DNA from: Methanofollis sp. W23
GTDB lineage: Archaea; Halobacteriota; Methanomicrobia; Methanomicrobiales; Methanofollaceae
Assembly (NCBI RefSeq): GCF_017875325.1
Contig: NZ_JAGGMN010000001.1
Coordinates: 868,001-932,000 of the forward strand
Direction: 5' to 3'
Length of the DNA stretch: 64,000 nucleotides
Shown here: positions 34,754 through 43,221 of the stretch, one piece after another
How the letters are laid out: every line of letters starts with the position of its first letter
Numbering within the stretch: the stretch's first letter is position 1
The notes under the pieces: model-generated
The model's input: the letters and a program-made list of their open reading frames with translations, nothing else
Told to the model about the DNA's origin: nothing
Databases searched by the model: none
Made by a program: the position numbers and the translations under genes

Positions 34754-35674
34754 TCACGCGTCATGGTGCAGTGCTTCAAGGAGCGCGGTGATCGTCATCA
34801 CGCTCTTTGGGATGCTGACCCTGATCGTCTTTCTCGGGTTGACGAGCTGACTTACCCCGGCGTCGGCGACGAGGCTTGCAAGCATATAGGCGTCTTCCCA
34901 GGAGAGGTCGTTGGCCTTTGCGAGGGCGCGGACCGCACAGGAGAACCCTTCTTCAAAGGCGGTAGCCAGGTCTTCGTCTGAGACCAGGATGGAGAAGGCG
35001 TCGTCGGTCTCAAGCACCGGCCATGCCGGGGCACGCCCCTTGCAGAGGCCGACTCTCACGGTGACCTCGGCCGGCACCTCGCAGGCGGCGACACAGGCCT
35101 CGCCGTCGCCCATGACGGCATGGACGTCGCCGAGGGCGAGAAGTCCGCCGTCATGGAAGACCGGGAGGTACAGCGTCGCGCCGGCACCGATGAGCGTGGT
35201 GTCCAGGTTGCCGCCGTGACGTCCAGGGTTGCCGCACGAGGTCTCCTCGTCGCAGGCGACCCCGATGACCCCGATCATCGGCCTGGCCTGGATCGTGATC
35301 CCGCCAAAGTGGACTGATCCTTCCGTGACCTGGCAGATCCGTGTCGTCGACTTTTTGGTCTCTGCGCCGAGGACGCCGGCGTCAGGGATGGTGACGATGG
35401 TCCCGCGCGATTCCGGGACGACTTCGAGGATCTTGACCTTGAGGGCGTCGCCGCGCACCGCCCCGTCGATGGCGACCGGGCCGGTGGCCGGGTTGATCCG
35501 CGAGAAGTCGATCCCGGTGACGCACTGGTCTTCAGTGGTGATCTGGTTGGAAAAACAGTCTTGTGTGGTGAAAGCAATGATACTCCCGGGTTTGGCCTTC
35601 TCTACTGCAGAGTTGGAGGGACCAAAGGCGAAGATGCATCTGTCATCACTGATATGATGATGTGAACACTGCAT
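34754..35674 (-). CDS. Acetamidase/formamidase family protein (FmdA/AmdA)
   Basis: 306 residues. The family releases ammonia from short amides (formamide, acetamide). Recognisable segments are VTGIDFSRINPATGPVAIDGAVRGDALKVKI (near 53-83), RPMIGVIGVA, the GRHGGNLD metal-site motif (near 151-158), and the GDVHAVMGDGE active-site segment near 183-193. The metal-binding His/Asp/Glu residues are kept. First gene of a two-gene unit with the permease downstream. In a methanogen it could supply nitrogen or detoxify amides. Confidence 0.9.
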   Translation of the reverse strand: MQCSHHHISDDRCIFAFGPSNSAVEKAKPGSIIAFTTQDCFSNQITTEDQCVTGIDFSRINPATGPVAIDGAVRGDALKVKILEVVPESRGTIVTIPDAGVLGAETKKSTTRICQVTEGSVHFGGITIQARPMIGVIGVACDEETSCGNPGRHGGNLDTTLIGAGATLYLPVFHDGGLLALGDVHAVMGDGEACVAACEVPAEVTVRVGLCKGRAPAWPVLETDDAFSILVSDEDLATAFEEGFSCAVRALAKANDLSWEDAYMLASLVADAGVSQLVNPRKTIRVSIPKSVMTITALLEALHHDA

Positions 35675-36004
35675 TGTTCTGAAGTCTCCTGGCAGTCCAT
35701 CGCGTGGGGATGAAATACCAGAGTGTGTGGTTTGCGCCGATGCCGGATATAGGATCTGCTTCTATTCTCGATTTCTGAAGAGAAAATCAGGGGAGATGCG
35801 GTTCAGGGTGTAAATTCCATGGTTATCGAGATGTCCTCATCTGTCGCCAGGGATGTGTAGAATATTTCCAGAAATATTGGACTGGGTTCTATTGATCCTG
35901 GCCTCTCTCAATTGTCCTGGATCCCGGTACCGGCGCGAATTATGCTCTCTTGCGAGAGGAGGCACCGGCGCCGGAGGGGAGGGGGGAGGGGTGCGCAAAA
36001 AATC
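35675..36004. other. Intergenic region, no gene recognised
   Basis: 330 bp between the acetamidase start and the ABC ATPase stop. It contains one TGTAGAATATTTCC word (35854-35867) that may be a MITE relic and an AT-rich stretch for the acetamidase promoter (35750-35790). Nothing else can be supported. Confidence 0.45.
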
Positions 36005-36778
36005 TCAGTCGCGCCGCGGCCTGAGCGGGAAGATGTAGGGTACCCCCTCCCGCTCCTCGACGACCGCCTCGACCCCGTAGACCTCGGCGATGAGGTCCGG
36101 GGTGAGCACCTCGGCCGGCGGGCCCAGTGCATAGACCCGGCCATGTCGCAGGACGACGAGCATGGAGCAGGCGCGGGCGGCAAGGGTGAGGTCGTGGATG
36201 GCCATCGCCACCAGGCGCCCGTGTTCATGGGCGAGTCTCCCGACCGTCTCCATCACCTCCATCCCGTTTCTGAGGTCAAGGGCGCTTGTAGGTTCGTCGA
36301 GGAGCAGGAGCGGGGAACCCTGGGCCAGAGCCCGCGCCACCATCACCCGTTGCCGCTCCCCCCCAGAGAGGTCGCCGAGACGCCTGAAGGCAAACTCTTC
36401 CACCTTCAACGCCTCCATCGCCTGCACCACCGCCTCTTCGTCCTCCTCGCTCACCCGCCAGGAGAGGTGCGGGCGACGCCCCATCAGGACGGTCTCGTAG
36501 ACGGTGGCGTGCGAGTGGTTGGTGATCCCCTGCGGGACGTACGCGATCCGCCTGGCGACCTCAGGTCTGGAGAGGGAGACGACCTCCGTGCCGTCGAGGA
36601 GGACTGTACCTTCAGGCCCGAGGATCCCGTCGATGCACTTGATCAGGGTCGTCTTGCCCGAACCGTTCGGGCCGACGAGCCCGACGACGCCCGGGCTCTC
36701 GGCGGTAAACCAGATCTCGTCGAGGACAGAGCGCTCGCGATACGAGAAGGAGAGGTCTCTCACCTCAAGCTTCACCAC
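36005..36778 (-). CDS. ABC transporter ATP-binding protein, FecE/BtuD-like (metal-chelate or cobamide import)
   Basis: 257 residues. Walker A GPNGSGKT at 36-43, Q-loop YVPQG near 79, signature LSGGERQR near 138-145, Walker B LLLLDEP with the D-loop SALD, switch His in AIHDL. The length and C-terminal extension fit the FecE/BtuD/HmuV branch that pairs with FecCD permeases. It overlaps the permease gene by 7 bp and is the last gene of the importer operon. Confidence 0.94.
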   Translation of the reverse strand: MVKLEVRDLSFSYRERSVLDEIWFTAESPGVVGLVGPNGSGKTTLIKCIDGILGPEGTVLLDGTEVVSLSRPEVARRIAYVPQGITNHSHATVYETVLMGRRPHLSWRVSEEDEEAVVQAMEALKVEEFAFRRLGDLSGGERQRVMVARALAQGSPLLLLDEPTSALDLRNGMEVMETVGRLAHEHGRLVAMAIHDLTLAARACSMLVVLRHGRVYALGPPAEVLTPDLIAEVYGVEAVVEEREGVPYIFPLRPRRD

Positions 36779-37827
36779 CCGGCATCCCTCCTGCGCATGA
36801 AGAGGTAGATGAAGAACGGGACGCCGAGGAAGGCGGTCATGATCCCGACCGGCAGGACGACCGGGGCAAGGAGGGTTCTGGCCAGGCTGTCGGCGCCGAG
36901 GAGGAGGAGCGCTCCGACCAGCCCTGAGGCTGGGAGGAGAAACCGGTGGTCGGTGCCCACCACCATCCTGGTGATGTGCGGGGCGACGAGGCCGATGAAC
37001 CCGATCGTCCCGGTGAAGCAGATCACCGCCGCGGTGAGAAGGGAGGCGATGAACATGAAGATGGTCATCGCATGGTTGACCGGGACGCCGAGGCTTTCAG
37101 CGATCTCGTCGCCCTCGGCAAGGGCGTTGAGGTCCCAGGCGCGGTAGACGAGGTAGGGCATGCAGACCGCAAGGAGGAGGGTGACGATCCCGAGTTTCGG
37201 CCATGAAGAGCGGTCGAGAGATCCGAACATCCAGAAGACGACTTCCTGGAGTTCGTCGGCCGTCCCGAGATACTGGAGCAGGGACGTGACCGCCGAGAAG
37301 AGGTACATCAGGGCGATGCCGGCAAGGATCATCGAGGTCGCTCCCATCCCGCGGTGCCTTGCCATCGCGTAGATGATGAGGGCGGCGAGGAGGGCAAAGA
37401 GGAAGGCGTTCCCGATGATGAGATAACTTCCGCCGACAAACCCGGCACCGAGGACGATCGCCACCGAGGCGCCGGTCGAGGCGGCCGAGGCGATGCCCAG
37501 CGTGAAAGGACTGGCGAGCGGGTTCCTGAGGATCCCCTGCATCACGGTCCCGGCGACCGCCAGTCCGAACCCGGCGACGACGGCGAAGAGTACCCGGTGG
37601 AGACGGAAGTCCCAGACGATCGTCTGTGCCATCCCAGAGGACTCAAATGAGCCAGGGAAGAGTCCGGCGAGGACAGCGCGATAGGCCTCGGCGACCGAGA
37701 ACCCGGCGCTTCCGAGGGTGACTGCCACGCCGATGAGGAGGAAGAGGGCCAGGATGGTGAAGAAAAAGAAGGCCGCCCGTCTCTGCCGGGCGGCGGCGAT
37801 TCCTTCCCTGAGTGCGTCACGTGTCAT
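36772..37827 (-). CDS. FecCD-type ABC transporter permease
   Basis: 351 residues, about ten helices, BtuC/FecCD family. Diagnostic segments: AGFGLAVAGTVMQGILRNPLASPFTLGIASAAS (near 80-112) and GTIGFIGLVAPHITRMVVGTDHRFLLP (near 270-296), which include the coupling helix. It moves iron-siderophore, heme or corrinoid through the membrane as a homodimer. Six bp after the binding-protein gene, overlapping the ATPase gene. Confidence 0.95.
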   Translation of the reverse strand: MTRDALREGIAAARQRRAAFFFFTILALFLLIGVAVTLGSAGFSVAEAYRAVLAGLFPGSFESSGMAQTIVWDFRLHRVLFAVVAGFGLAVAGTVMQGILRNPLASPFTLGIASAASTGASVAIVLGAGFVGGSYLIIGNAFLFALLAALIIYAMARHRGMGATSMILAGIALMYLFSAVTSLLQYLGTADELQEVVFWMFGSLDRSSWPKLGIVTLLLAVCMPYLVYRAWDLNALAEGDEIAESLGVPVNHAMTIFMFIASLLTAAVICFTGTIGFIGLVAPHITRMVVGTDHRFLLPASGLVGALLLLGADSLARTLLAPVVLPVGIMTAFLGVPFFIYLFMRRRDAGW

Positions 37828-37833
37828 GGAGGC

Positions 37834-39033
37834 TCAGGGGTAGACAAAGACCCTGTCGGCAGGGTCGATCTCCAGGTGCTGGAACTCCTCCAGGTAGGTG
37901 CGATGGAGGGTCTGCGGGTTGAGGCTCGAAGCCTGGTCGGGATAGCACCATTCGGCAAGGTAGGTCATCCCGATGAAGTGCTGCGGCCCGCCCATGATGT
38001 TGTTGTGGAGGAGGTGGAGGTGGTCGTCCTTCACGGCGGTGAGGCTCTGCCACCCTGGGCGTGCGACAAGGGAGTCGTAGACCCCGGCGACCTTCTCGCT
38101 CTCGACATCTGCGTACCCGCCGTAGGAGTAGGTGCCCTCGCCGATGAGTTTGACGATCACGTCAGGGTCGGCGGCGATGATCGCCTCGGGATCGATCTCA
38201 GGGTAGTCTCCAGGGAGGGCTGAGAAGATGTTTGTCCCGCCGGCCATGGCGATCTTCTGCTCGTATCCGGATCCGGCCGCACCGGTCTTGTAGTCCCGCC
38301 AGTTCTCAATGTAGACGCTGGGGCGTTCGCTCTCAGGGACGTCGGCGCCGGCGGCCGAGATGTTTTCGAGAGACGAGGTGTAGAAGGCGGCGAAGCGCTC
38401 GGCCTCGGCGTCTTTGTCAAAGATCGTCCCGATCGCCTTCACCTCCTCTGCATAGGTTTCAGGGGTGAAGCAGTCGAACCTGAAGACCTTCACGCCTGGG
38501 AGGGAGTCTTCGAGTTTTTTCTGGATCTCGTCGCAGGTCTCCTTGCTGGTGGTGGCGTACAGGAAGACGGCATCTGGCTGGAGGGTGACTACCTGTTCGT
38601 AGTCAGGGGCCCAGATGCTCCCGACCACCTGGGTCTCCTGGTACTCGGGGAAGAAGGTCTCTCGCTCTGCGGTGTACTTGTCCACTCCGACGACGAGGGA
38701 GGGGTCCACGCCGAGGGTCCGCATCGTCTCAAGGGTCTCGCCGTTGAAGACGACGACCTTCGTCAGCGGTCTGTCGAGGGGGACCTGCCGGCCGGCAAGG
38801 TCGGTGACGGTCCGTGTCTGTGCTGACGGGAGGTCGAGGAGAGATGCGGCCTCCTCGACGTCTGCGAGGGGGGGGGCATCCTCTCCGCCGGTGAGGAAGG
38901 AGAGGACCATCCTCACAAACTCGTCCTCAGAGATGGTCTCGTCTTCCGAGGAGTCCGGCGGGGCCTGGAGGGCGGCCGCCGGGGCGGCAAGGACGAGGAG
39001 GGCGAGGAGGAGGGCAAGTGTTCTTGCGCTCAC
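37834..39033 (-). CDS. ABC transporter substrate-binding protein (periplasmic-binding, FecB/BtuF-like)
   Basis: 399 residues from the GTG at 39033, which overlaps the upstream stop as GTGA. A signal peptide (ARTLALLLALLVLAAPAAA) is followed by an acidic spacer of about 60 residues not usual in the family, then the PF01497 fold (RTVTDLAGRQVPLDRPLTKVVVFNGETLETMRTLGVDPSLVVGV...). No lipobox Cys or C-terminal anchor is seen, so membrane retention may depend on the neighbouring anchored protein. Aromatic and acidic residues in the C-terminal lobe (WCYPDQ) are consistent with a metal-chelate ligand; the ligand itself is unknown. Confidence 0.92.
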   Translation of the reverse strand: MSARTLALLLALLVLAAPAAALQAPPDSSEDETISEDEFVRMVLSFLTGGEDAPPLADVEEAASLLDLPSAQTRTVTDLAGRQVPLDRPLTKVVVFNGETLETMRTLGVDPSLVVGVDKYTAERETFFPEYQETQVVGSIWAPDYEQVVTLQPDAVFLYATTSKETCDEIQKKLEDSLPGVKVFRFDCFTPETYAEEVKAIGTIFDKDAEAERFAAFYTSSLENISAAGADVPESERPSVYIENWRDYKTGAAGSGYEQKIAMAGGTNIFSALPGDYPEIDPEAIIAADPDVIVKLIGEGTYSYGGYADVESEKVAGVYDSLVARPGWQSLTAVKDDHLHLLHNNIMGGPQHFIGMTYLAEWCYPDQASSLNPQTLHRTYLEEFQHLEIDPADRVFVYP

Positions 39034-39518
39034 TGCCGTCGCCCCCGTGAGATGATGAGCCCTGCAAGCACGGCGATGATGAGGGCCGGGGCCGGGCCAG
39101 GCGAACCGGCGGCGGTCCCGGTGACACCGGCGCCGTCGACTCCGATGCGCGAGGCCTGGATGGTGCCGTTGATCCGGTCGATAAAGTCGTACCATTCCCC
39201 GGTGATCTCGCCGCTCCCTTTCTCAGGAGCGACGATCTGGTAGGTGACCGAGGTCTCGTTGAGGAGGGCGAAGCAGACCCGGTTCTCCTCTGCCGCCACC
39301 CGGTCGGCCGGGAGATTGCTCCCTGCAAAGACAAACCCAGGAGGCAGGTGCTCGATCACCCCCCCGGCAGCGATCTCCTCGATCGAGAGGGTGACGTCCA
39401 CCACACTCCCGTCCGCGGGGGCCGGGGTGCTGAGGGTACGCTCGACATCGGCGGCGCCGACCAGGGTGGGGAGGGCGGCGAGGCAGATGCATAGAAACAG
39501 GGTCAACACTTTCCGCAT
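39030..39518 (-). CDS. Secreted protein with C-terminal membrane anchor, first gene of the ABC importer operon
   Basis: 162 residues. Signal peptide 1-22 (TLFLCICLAALPTLVGA), a single beta domain of about 100 residues with EHLPPGFVFAG and TYQIVAPEKGSGEITGEWYDF, then a PGPAP linker, a hydrophobic segment (ALIIAVLAGLII) and SRGRRQ. This is the layout of archaeal sorted or C-terminally anchored surface proteins. Beta domains with E-x-LP-x-GF occur in many Methanomicrobia surface proteins. Coupling to the binding protein suggests it presents substrate or tethers the receptor (inference). Upstream TATA-like AAAAATATTAAAA lies near 39599-39611. Confidence 0.75.
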   Translation of the reverse strand: MRKVLTLFLCICLAALPTLVGAADVERTLSTPAPADGSVVDVTLSIEEIAAGGVIEHLPPGFVFAGSNLPADRVAAEENRVCFALLNETSVTYQIVAPEKGSGEITGEWYDFIDRINGTIQASRIGVDGAGVTGTAAGSPGPAPALIIAVLAGLIISRGRRQ

Positions 39519-39613
39519 GGGTATCAGTCCAACTATCTGATTCAGCTATGACACCACTGGTTAGAAACTTTGTGCTACGTGGAGACATAAAAATGTGATT
39601 TTAATATTTTTAG

Positions 39614-39859
39614 GGCTTTGTAGAAATCCTCCTGGTGATACTCTCCGCGGGGAGGCCTGCGACTCACCAGACCCCCTGCACAAGCGATGGGTGGTGGAGT
39701 CTAATCTCTCTTCTGGTCGATTGATTTTGCCTTCTTGCCCCCTATCAAAATCCCGGCGGGTCAAGGAGGTGTGAGCGGGAGCGAACTTGAGAGGCCCTGC
39801 AGGTCTTTGAACGGCGCGTCCCCCGCAGAGATAACAGTCCAGTGGATCTCTACGAATCC
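39614..39859. mobile_element. Degenerate MITE, about 246 bp; its right end supplies the stop codon of the adjacent lipoprotein gene
   Basis: The left end GGCTTTGTAGAAATCCTC is well preserved; the right end reads GTGGATCTCTACGAATCC. Hairpin sequence is eroded and target duplications are absent. On the minus strand the right end begins GGATTCGTAG, and the TAG at 39850-39852 within it ends the lipoprotein frame. Confidence 0.65.
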
Positions 39860-41331
39860 AGAATGTCAAAGAAACTTCTCTCCTTCACTCTCTCCCCCAC
39901 CACTACATATCCGTCCTCACCGACAGCATTGATCGTCACGACGTGGTACATATCAGGCTCTGATCCCACGGTGCGGTCCCACTCCTGACGTCCAGTCTCA
40001 TCATATTTTATGAGGTGCACATACGACGAACTGTCAAAAGATGCAAAATACCCAAGATCGCCCTCATCGTGCATCAGTGCGGCGACCACATAGCCCCTGT
40101 CAGTCGCCCAGGTGATCGGACATTCTGGAAGGATCGCAAATGTCTCTTCCCTGAATATCGCCCCGTCAGGACTGTACACAATATTGTGCATCGTGCCGTC
40201 GGGATCATAGGATATATATTCTGAATCAGATATTGTATCTCTCTCTACTTCCTCGACCAGCACCTCCAGACCACCCTCTCCATTCTCCCTCACGCCACGG
40301 AATTCTGAGGGTGAGTATGGGAGTGTGGCGTTCCAGAGGATCTCTCCATGTGCATCGAGACGTGCCAGCCCTGGCTTCTCATAAGAACCCCCCACCACGC
40401 TCCACCCCCCGTCTTTCATCGGAACGATTGCTTTGATGCCAGGAAGAGATTTTTTCGGCCCAGAGTATTCTTTCACATCCATCACCGTTCCGTTCTCATC
40501 AATCCGAGCACAGAATAGCCCCTTTTTGAAGCCGCCCCCTACAAGATAGTGCCCGGAGTCAGTCGACGCGATCGATGAAATAGATGCATCTGTCGGCCTC
40601 TTTTTTGGCGGTAATTGTTCCAAAATTGCCGATGCAAACACTGTCCATTCGGTCTTGCCGCCTGGCCCGATCTTCACTAGACTTTTCATCCAATGAGGAA
40701 CAACAATGCACCCTCCGTCAGAGGTGGGAGCATAAGCCGCAGGCCATTTCGATTCCATGCTCCAGTCCCAGATTTTCTCCCCATCCGGTCCAAGACACGT
40801 GATCCATCCCATATGCATGGAAGGATCAGAACTAGGACGATTGTAAAGGCGATATCCGACAAACACCTTGCCATCAGGCATGGACACCACATCAGACTGG
40901 AGAGAGGACGTCCAATGCAGATGATCTCCATAACCGCTATCAACATTCTGGTCCCAGAGAGTCTCGCCCTCTGTGTTGGTCCTGACGACACCGATATCAT
41001 AAGAATTAGAGTCGTCAACACATCCGGCAATGAGCACGAGGATCATGAGGGCCGTCATCAGTCCGAGAGAGACGATTCTTTGAGAAGACGGTTTTGTAGA
41101 AATCCTCACCTCTTGTGTGTGGGAGATGTGTGTCACCCGCCTTCCCACCTCTTTGGCCGGGGGCGCTGCCCCCGGACCCACGGGACGAAGATAGAGCTGG
41201 GAAGGTAGAATAAATGACCATGACGAGTGCGTTGCTGTCCTCGGCCCATCGTGAGGCGGGGGGTCCGGGGGGCGGCACGGCCCCCGCCAGAGAGATTCAT
41301 CAAGAGGATTTCTACAGAGCCGAGAAGACAT
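39850..41331 (-). CDS. Beta-propeller-like lipoprotein, copy 1, interrupted in frame by a MITE after the start codon
   Basis: From ATG 41331 the frame is open for 493 codons, but codons 4-83 come from the MITE at 41090-41321 plus one target copy. Without it the protein starts MSSQRIVSLGLMTALMILVLIAGC, a lipoprotein signal parallel to its tandem paralog (MPSQKIVFLEIATVLIAFTLTGGC). The next usable ATG (41058) gives MTALMILVLIAGC, a signal without positive charges. The mature part has repeated blades (CLGPDGEKIWDW, RIDENGTVMDVKEY, LDAHGEILWNATL, KYDETGRQEWDRTV) of the PQQ-like beta-propeller type. The end (DILDS) is formed by another MITE. Whether a functional secreted protein is still made is doubtful. 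Confidence 0.75.
   Translation of the reverse strand: MSSRLCRNPLDESLWRGPCRPPDPPPHDGPRTATHSSWSFILPSQLYLRPVGPGAAPPAKEVGRRVTHISHTQEVRISTKPSSQRIVSLGLMTALMILVLIAGCVDDSNSYDIGVVRTNTEGETLWDQNVDSGYGDHLHWTSSLQSDVVSMPDGKVFVGYRLYNRPSSDPSMHMGWITCLGPDGEKIWDWSMESKWPAAYAPTSDGGCIVVPHWMKSLVKIGPGGKTEWTVFASAILEQLPPKKRPTDASISSIASTDSGHYLVGGGFKKGLFCARIDENGTVMDVKEYSGPKKSLPGIKAIVPMKDGGWSVVGGSYEKPGLARLDAHGEILWNATLPYSPSEFRGVRENGEGGLEVLVEEVERDTISDSEYISYDPDGTMHNIVYSPDGAIFREETFAILPECPITWATDRGYVVAALMHDEGDLGYFASFDSSSYVHLIKYDETGRQEWDRTVGSEPDMYHVVTINAVGEDGYVVVGERVKERSFFDILDS
41090..41321. mobile_element. Intact MITE, 232 bp, target duplication GAGAAGAC, inside a lipoprotein gene
   Basis: GGTTTTGTAGAAATCCTC at the left and GAGGATTTCTACAGAGCC at the right; GAGAAGAC stands on both sides (41082-41089 and 41322-41329), a perfect 8-bp duplication. 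Element plus duplication is 240 bp, a multiple of three, and the minus strand has no stop in the host frame. The insertion point lies within the ATG-TCT codon junction of the host gene. Confidence 0.93.
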
Positions 41332-41385
41332 CTAAAAATCTCCAAAAAAAAAATCAGATCTTTTTTTTCTGTTCATATGCTCCCA

Positions 41386-42561
41386 TCACCTCTTGATCTC
41401 CCCCGCGATCACGTATCCATTCTCACCGATTGGATCAATTGTCTTGACAGAATCCATGGACTTCGATCCCACGGTGCGGTCCCACTCCTGATGTCCGGTC
41501 TCGTTGTATTTGATAAGGTGCACACGCGAACCGCCGTCAGATGCAGAGGAGCTGAGAACACCCTCATTGTCCATCAGTGCGGCGACCACATAGCCCCCGT
41601 CACTCGCCCAGGTGATCGGGCAACTCGAAGGAATAGCAAATGTTTCTTCCCTGAGCACTGCACCCTCAGGATCATACACAATATTCCTCACCTGATCAGG
41701 ATCACCATACCCTCGTTCCACGACCAGCAGTTCAAGACTTCCTGCCTCGATCTCCCTGATCCCATGATAGTCATACCCTGAGGAGGAGAAGGGAACTGAG
41801 ACATTCCAGAGAATATCTCCCCTGGCATTAAGACGTGCCAGCCGGGGCTGCTCATAGAGATCCCCCACCACTCCACATCCACTGTCAGACATGGGGACGA
41901 TTGCACCGACACGCCAGAGAGGGTTATCCTGTCCGGTATATTTTTTCGCATCCAGCACCGTCCCGTTCTCATCGATCTGTACGCAAAGAGCGCCGTCGGG
42001 GCTATGTGTCGGCAGATCGCCACCGACGATATAGCGACCTGATTCTGTTTGGGCAATTGCCGACATATCGGCACTCGAGGGTCTCTTTCTCACGGAAAAT
42101 TGTTCAAGAATCTCTGACTCAGGAACGGTCCACCCGGTCCTGCCGTCAGACCTGATCTTCACGATCCCACCATATCCAAACACAGCGATACATCCTCCGT
42201 CAGGGGACGGGGCAAGATCATCTGGATAACTCGATCCACTCCAGTTCCAGAGTTTCTTTCCATCGGGCCCAAGACATGCAACCCAGTTTGTGTCCATCGA
42301 AAGATTGGACTTTGGAGGATTCGTGAGAATGGATACTACAAATACCCGACCGTCAGGCGAGGCTGTCACCTCCTGAAGATAGTCCCCATAACCACTGTCG
42401 TCGATGGTCTGCTCCCAGAGGGTCTCGCCCTCCGCGTCGGTCCTGACGACACCGATGTCCTGGAAGTTGGTGTTGTCTTTATAGACGGCACACCCTCCGG
42501 TGAGCGTGAAGGCTATGAGGACCGTCGCAATTTCGAGAAATACAATTTTTTGAGAAGGCAT
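41386..42561 (-). CDS. Beta-propeller-like lipoprotein, copy 2 (intact paralog)
   Basis: 391 residues, start MPSQKIVFLEIATVLIAFTLTGGC; lipobox LTGGC, Cys24. After a short linker the mature part begins with DIGVVRTDAEGETLWEQTIDDSGYGDYL, nearly the same as copy 1, and consists of six or seven blades with the motif D-x-[ED]-G-x-x-x-W/D (LGPDGKKLWNW, RSDGRTGWTV, LNARGDILWNV, KYNETGHQEWDRTV). Proteins of this sort are exported and often scaffold or bind ligands; no catalytic residues can be named. The start has a T-rich upstream region. It lies upstream of copy 1 in the same direction, so the pair arose by tandem duplication and was later parted by a MITE. Confidence 0.85.
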   Translation of the reverse strand: MPSQKIVFLEIATVLIAFTLTGGCAVYKDNTNFQDIGVVRTDAEGETLWEQTIDDSGYGDYLQEVTASPDGRVFVVSILTNPPKSNLSMDTNWVACLGPDGKKLWNWSGSSYPDDLAPSPDGGCIAVFGYGGIVKIRSDGRTGWTVPESEILEQFSVRKRPSSADMSAIAQTESGRYIVGGDLPTHSPDGALCVQIDENGTVLDAKKYTGQDNPLWRVGAIVPMSDSGCGVVGDLYEQPRLARLNARGDILWNVSVPFSSSGYDYHGIREIEAGSLELLVVERGYGDPDQVRNIVYDPEGAVLREETFAIPSSCPITWASDGGYVVAALMDNEGVLSSSASDGGSRVHLIKYNETGHQEWDRTVGSKSMDSVKTIDPIGENGYVIAGEIKR

Positions 42562-43221
42562 GTTTTGGTCTGAGGAGTTCGGCTCCTATGGGATACCTGA
42601 TAAGGCATCCTAATCTTTCGGTATATTCAATAGAGTATATGCGCCTTATGATCTCCCTCCCCCGCAAATCATGGGACAATTAGGAGATTATACCTCAAAG
42701 ATTAAGGCACCGTATTCTGGCTCTGAACACTGCCCATATCACTGTGAGTTCAGTGACGAGTCATCCCCAAACACTCTGTCAGAAGGTAAACCCGAGGATC
42801 TTTGAGAGAGATGGCATATTTCGAGGGGGTGCCGCCTCCAAAAAGATAAATTTTTGGCTCTGAAGAAACTCTCGTGATGAGTGCGCTCTGGCGGGAACGT
42901 GCCATTTGAAAATCAGAAATCTTCTCGACTCCTTCCAAGTCGCACTCGAAGATCAAAGAGTCTTCTCAAACTCGCTGGCGCTCGCATACCCCAAACCCCC
43001 TGCGTCACGATAGGACGGGATCGCGCAACCCCCTCTTCATGTCCATTGAGTGTGCCTTTCTGGCCCACTCTTCATCCTGGGGGCAGAGCCTCGGGCGCGT
43101 ATGAGGGAGGGAGGCGAGCAGGTCACGCTCGCATCCATAATGAGTGAGAACCCTCTACAAAGCCGAAGTTTTCATGATCTGTCAAGGACGGGTGAATTCG
43201 CTCTTCACGACCTGTTCAAGG
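42562..43221. repeat. Gene-free region with a 309-bp MITE relative (42856-43164)
   Basis: 42562-42850 shows an AT-rich promoter-like part (42600-42720) and no gene. At 42856 GGCTCTGAAGAAACTCTC begins a long copy containing TCGAAGATCAAAGAGTCTTC and the core ACTCGCTGGCGCTCGC (42973-42988), ending CCCTCTACAAAGCC at 43164. Flanks do not match. Confidence 0.55.
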
